Shown here piece after piece: positions 5,627 through 5,749 of a stretch of DNA of 5,749 nucleotides. Origin of the DNA: Pseudomonadota bacterium (GTDB lineage Bacteria > Pseudomonadota > Gammaproteobacteria > Burkholderiales > Nitrosomonadaceae); contig JAFEEV010000302.1 in NCBI GenBank assembly GCA_018240935.1, positions 1 to 5,749 of the forward strand, read 5' to 3'. A program made the translations under genes and the position numbers. Every line of letters starts with the position of its first letter. Within the stretch, counting starts at the first letter, position 1. A model generated the notes under the pieces. That model saw only the letters and a list, made by a program, of their open reading frames with translations. It was not told the origin of the DNA and ran no database searches.

Positions 5627-5749
5627 GGAAGCTCTGAAAAACTACTGCACTCGTTCAAGCTGCGTTGAAATCAGGCTTAAAATGCTCATTTACTCACTGT
5701 AAATTGCGCTTTTTCACCTGATTTCGCCTTGCCTGATCATCGCTCGCTA
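5627..5749. repeat. Dispersed-repeat-like element with long imperfect inverted repeat (runs off the right edge)
   Basis: The stretch after thiO carries no open frame of note. Arms 5667-5693 and 5699-5725 are imperfect inverted repeats of 27 bases with a 5-base loop: the outer 9 bases (GAAATCAGG) and inner 6 (ATTTAC/GTAAAT) pair exactly, with mismatches mainly between. The left border GGAAGCTCTGAAAAAC (5627-5642), 8 bases after the thiO stop, resembles the terminal inverted repeat of some insertion sequences; its partner would lie beyond the window. It may be a non-autonomous repeat, an IS end or a transcript hairpin. The structure is visible; the mobile-element reading is inference. Confidence 0.45.

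Noticed and set aside
1..5749. CRISPR array, tRNA, rRNA, phage or toxin-antitoxin genes
   Set aside because: No regularly spaced direct repeats, no tRNA or rRNA-like sequence and no unexplained coding frame with such features were seen.

Overview
The window looks like chromosomal DNA of a Gram-negative proteobacterium with type IV pili. The gene order, divergent glycine oxidase gene and moderate base composition suggest a betaproteobacterium, perhaps a Nitrosomonas-like ammonia oxidiser. This placement is an inference and is not proven by the sequence.

Layout: positions 1 to about 4301 hold a minus-strand cluster in the order fimT (gspH/fimU type), pilV, pilW, pilX, pilY1. This is the minor-pilin and tip-adhesin operon of type IVa pili. 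Genes are tightly packed: fimT/pilV share 10 bases, pilW/pilX share ATGA, and pilX/pilY1 are 26 bases apart. pilY1 is the largest gene, but only its first 625 codons are present because it runs off the left edge. Positions 4302 to 4517 are an AT-rich divergent intergenic region with a possible promoter for the plus-strand gene and an operator-like palindrome. Positions 4518 to 5618 on the plus strand encode glycine oxidase ThiO. The right edge (5627 to 5749) has no gene and holds a long imperfect inverted repeat that resembles a dispersed repeat or the end of a mobile element.

How the genes work together: FimT, PilV, PilW and PilX carry class III prepilin leaders and hydrophobic N-terminal helices. 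In known systems they are processed by PilD and form a priming or tip complex that presents PilY1, a secreted von Willebrand A plus beta-propeller protein needed for pilus extension, adhesion and surface sensing. ThiO is metabolically unrelated: it oxidises glycine to the imine used to make the thiazole of thiamin.

No wholly new system is evident. The most interesting points are an RGD at PilY1 residues 623-625, calcium-loop-like motifs in FimT and PilW, the intergenic palindrome, and the right-edge repeat.
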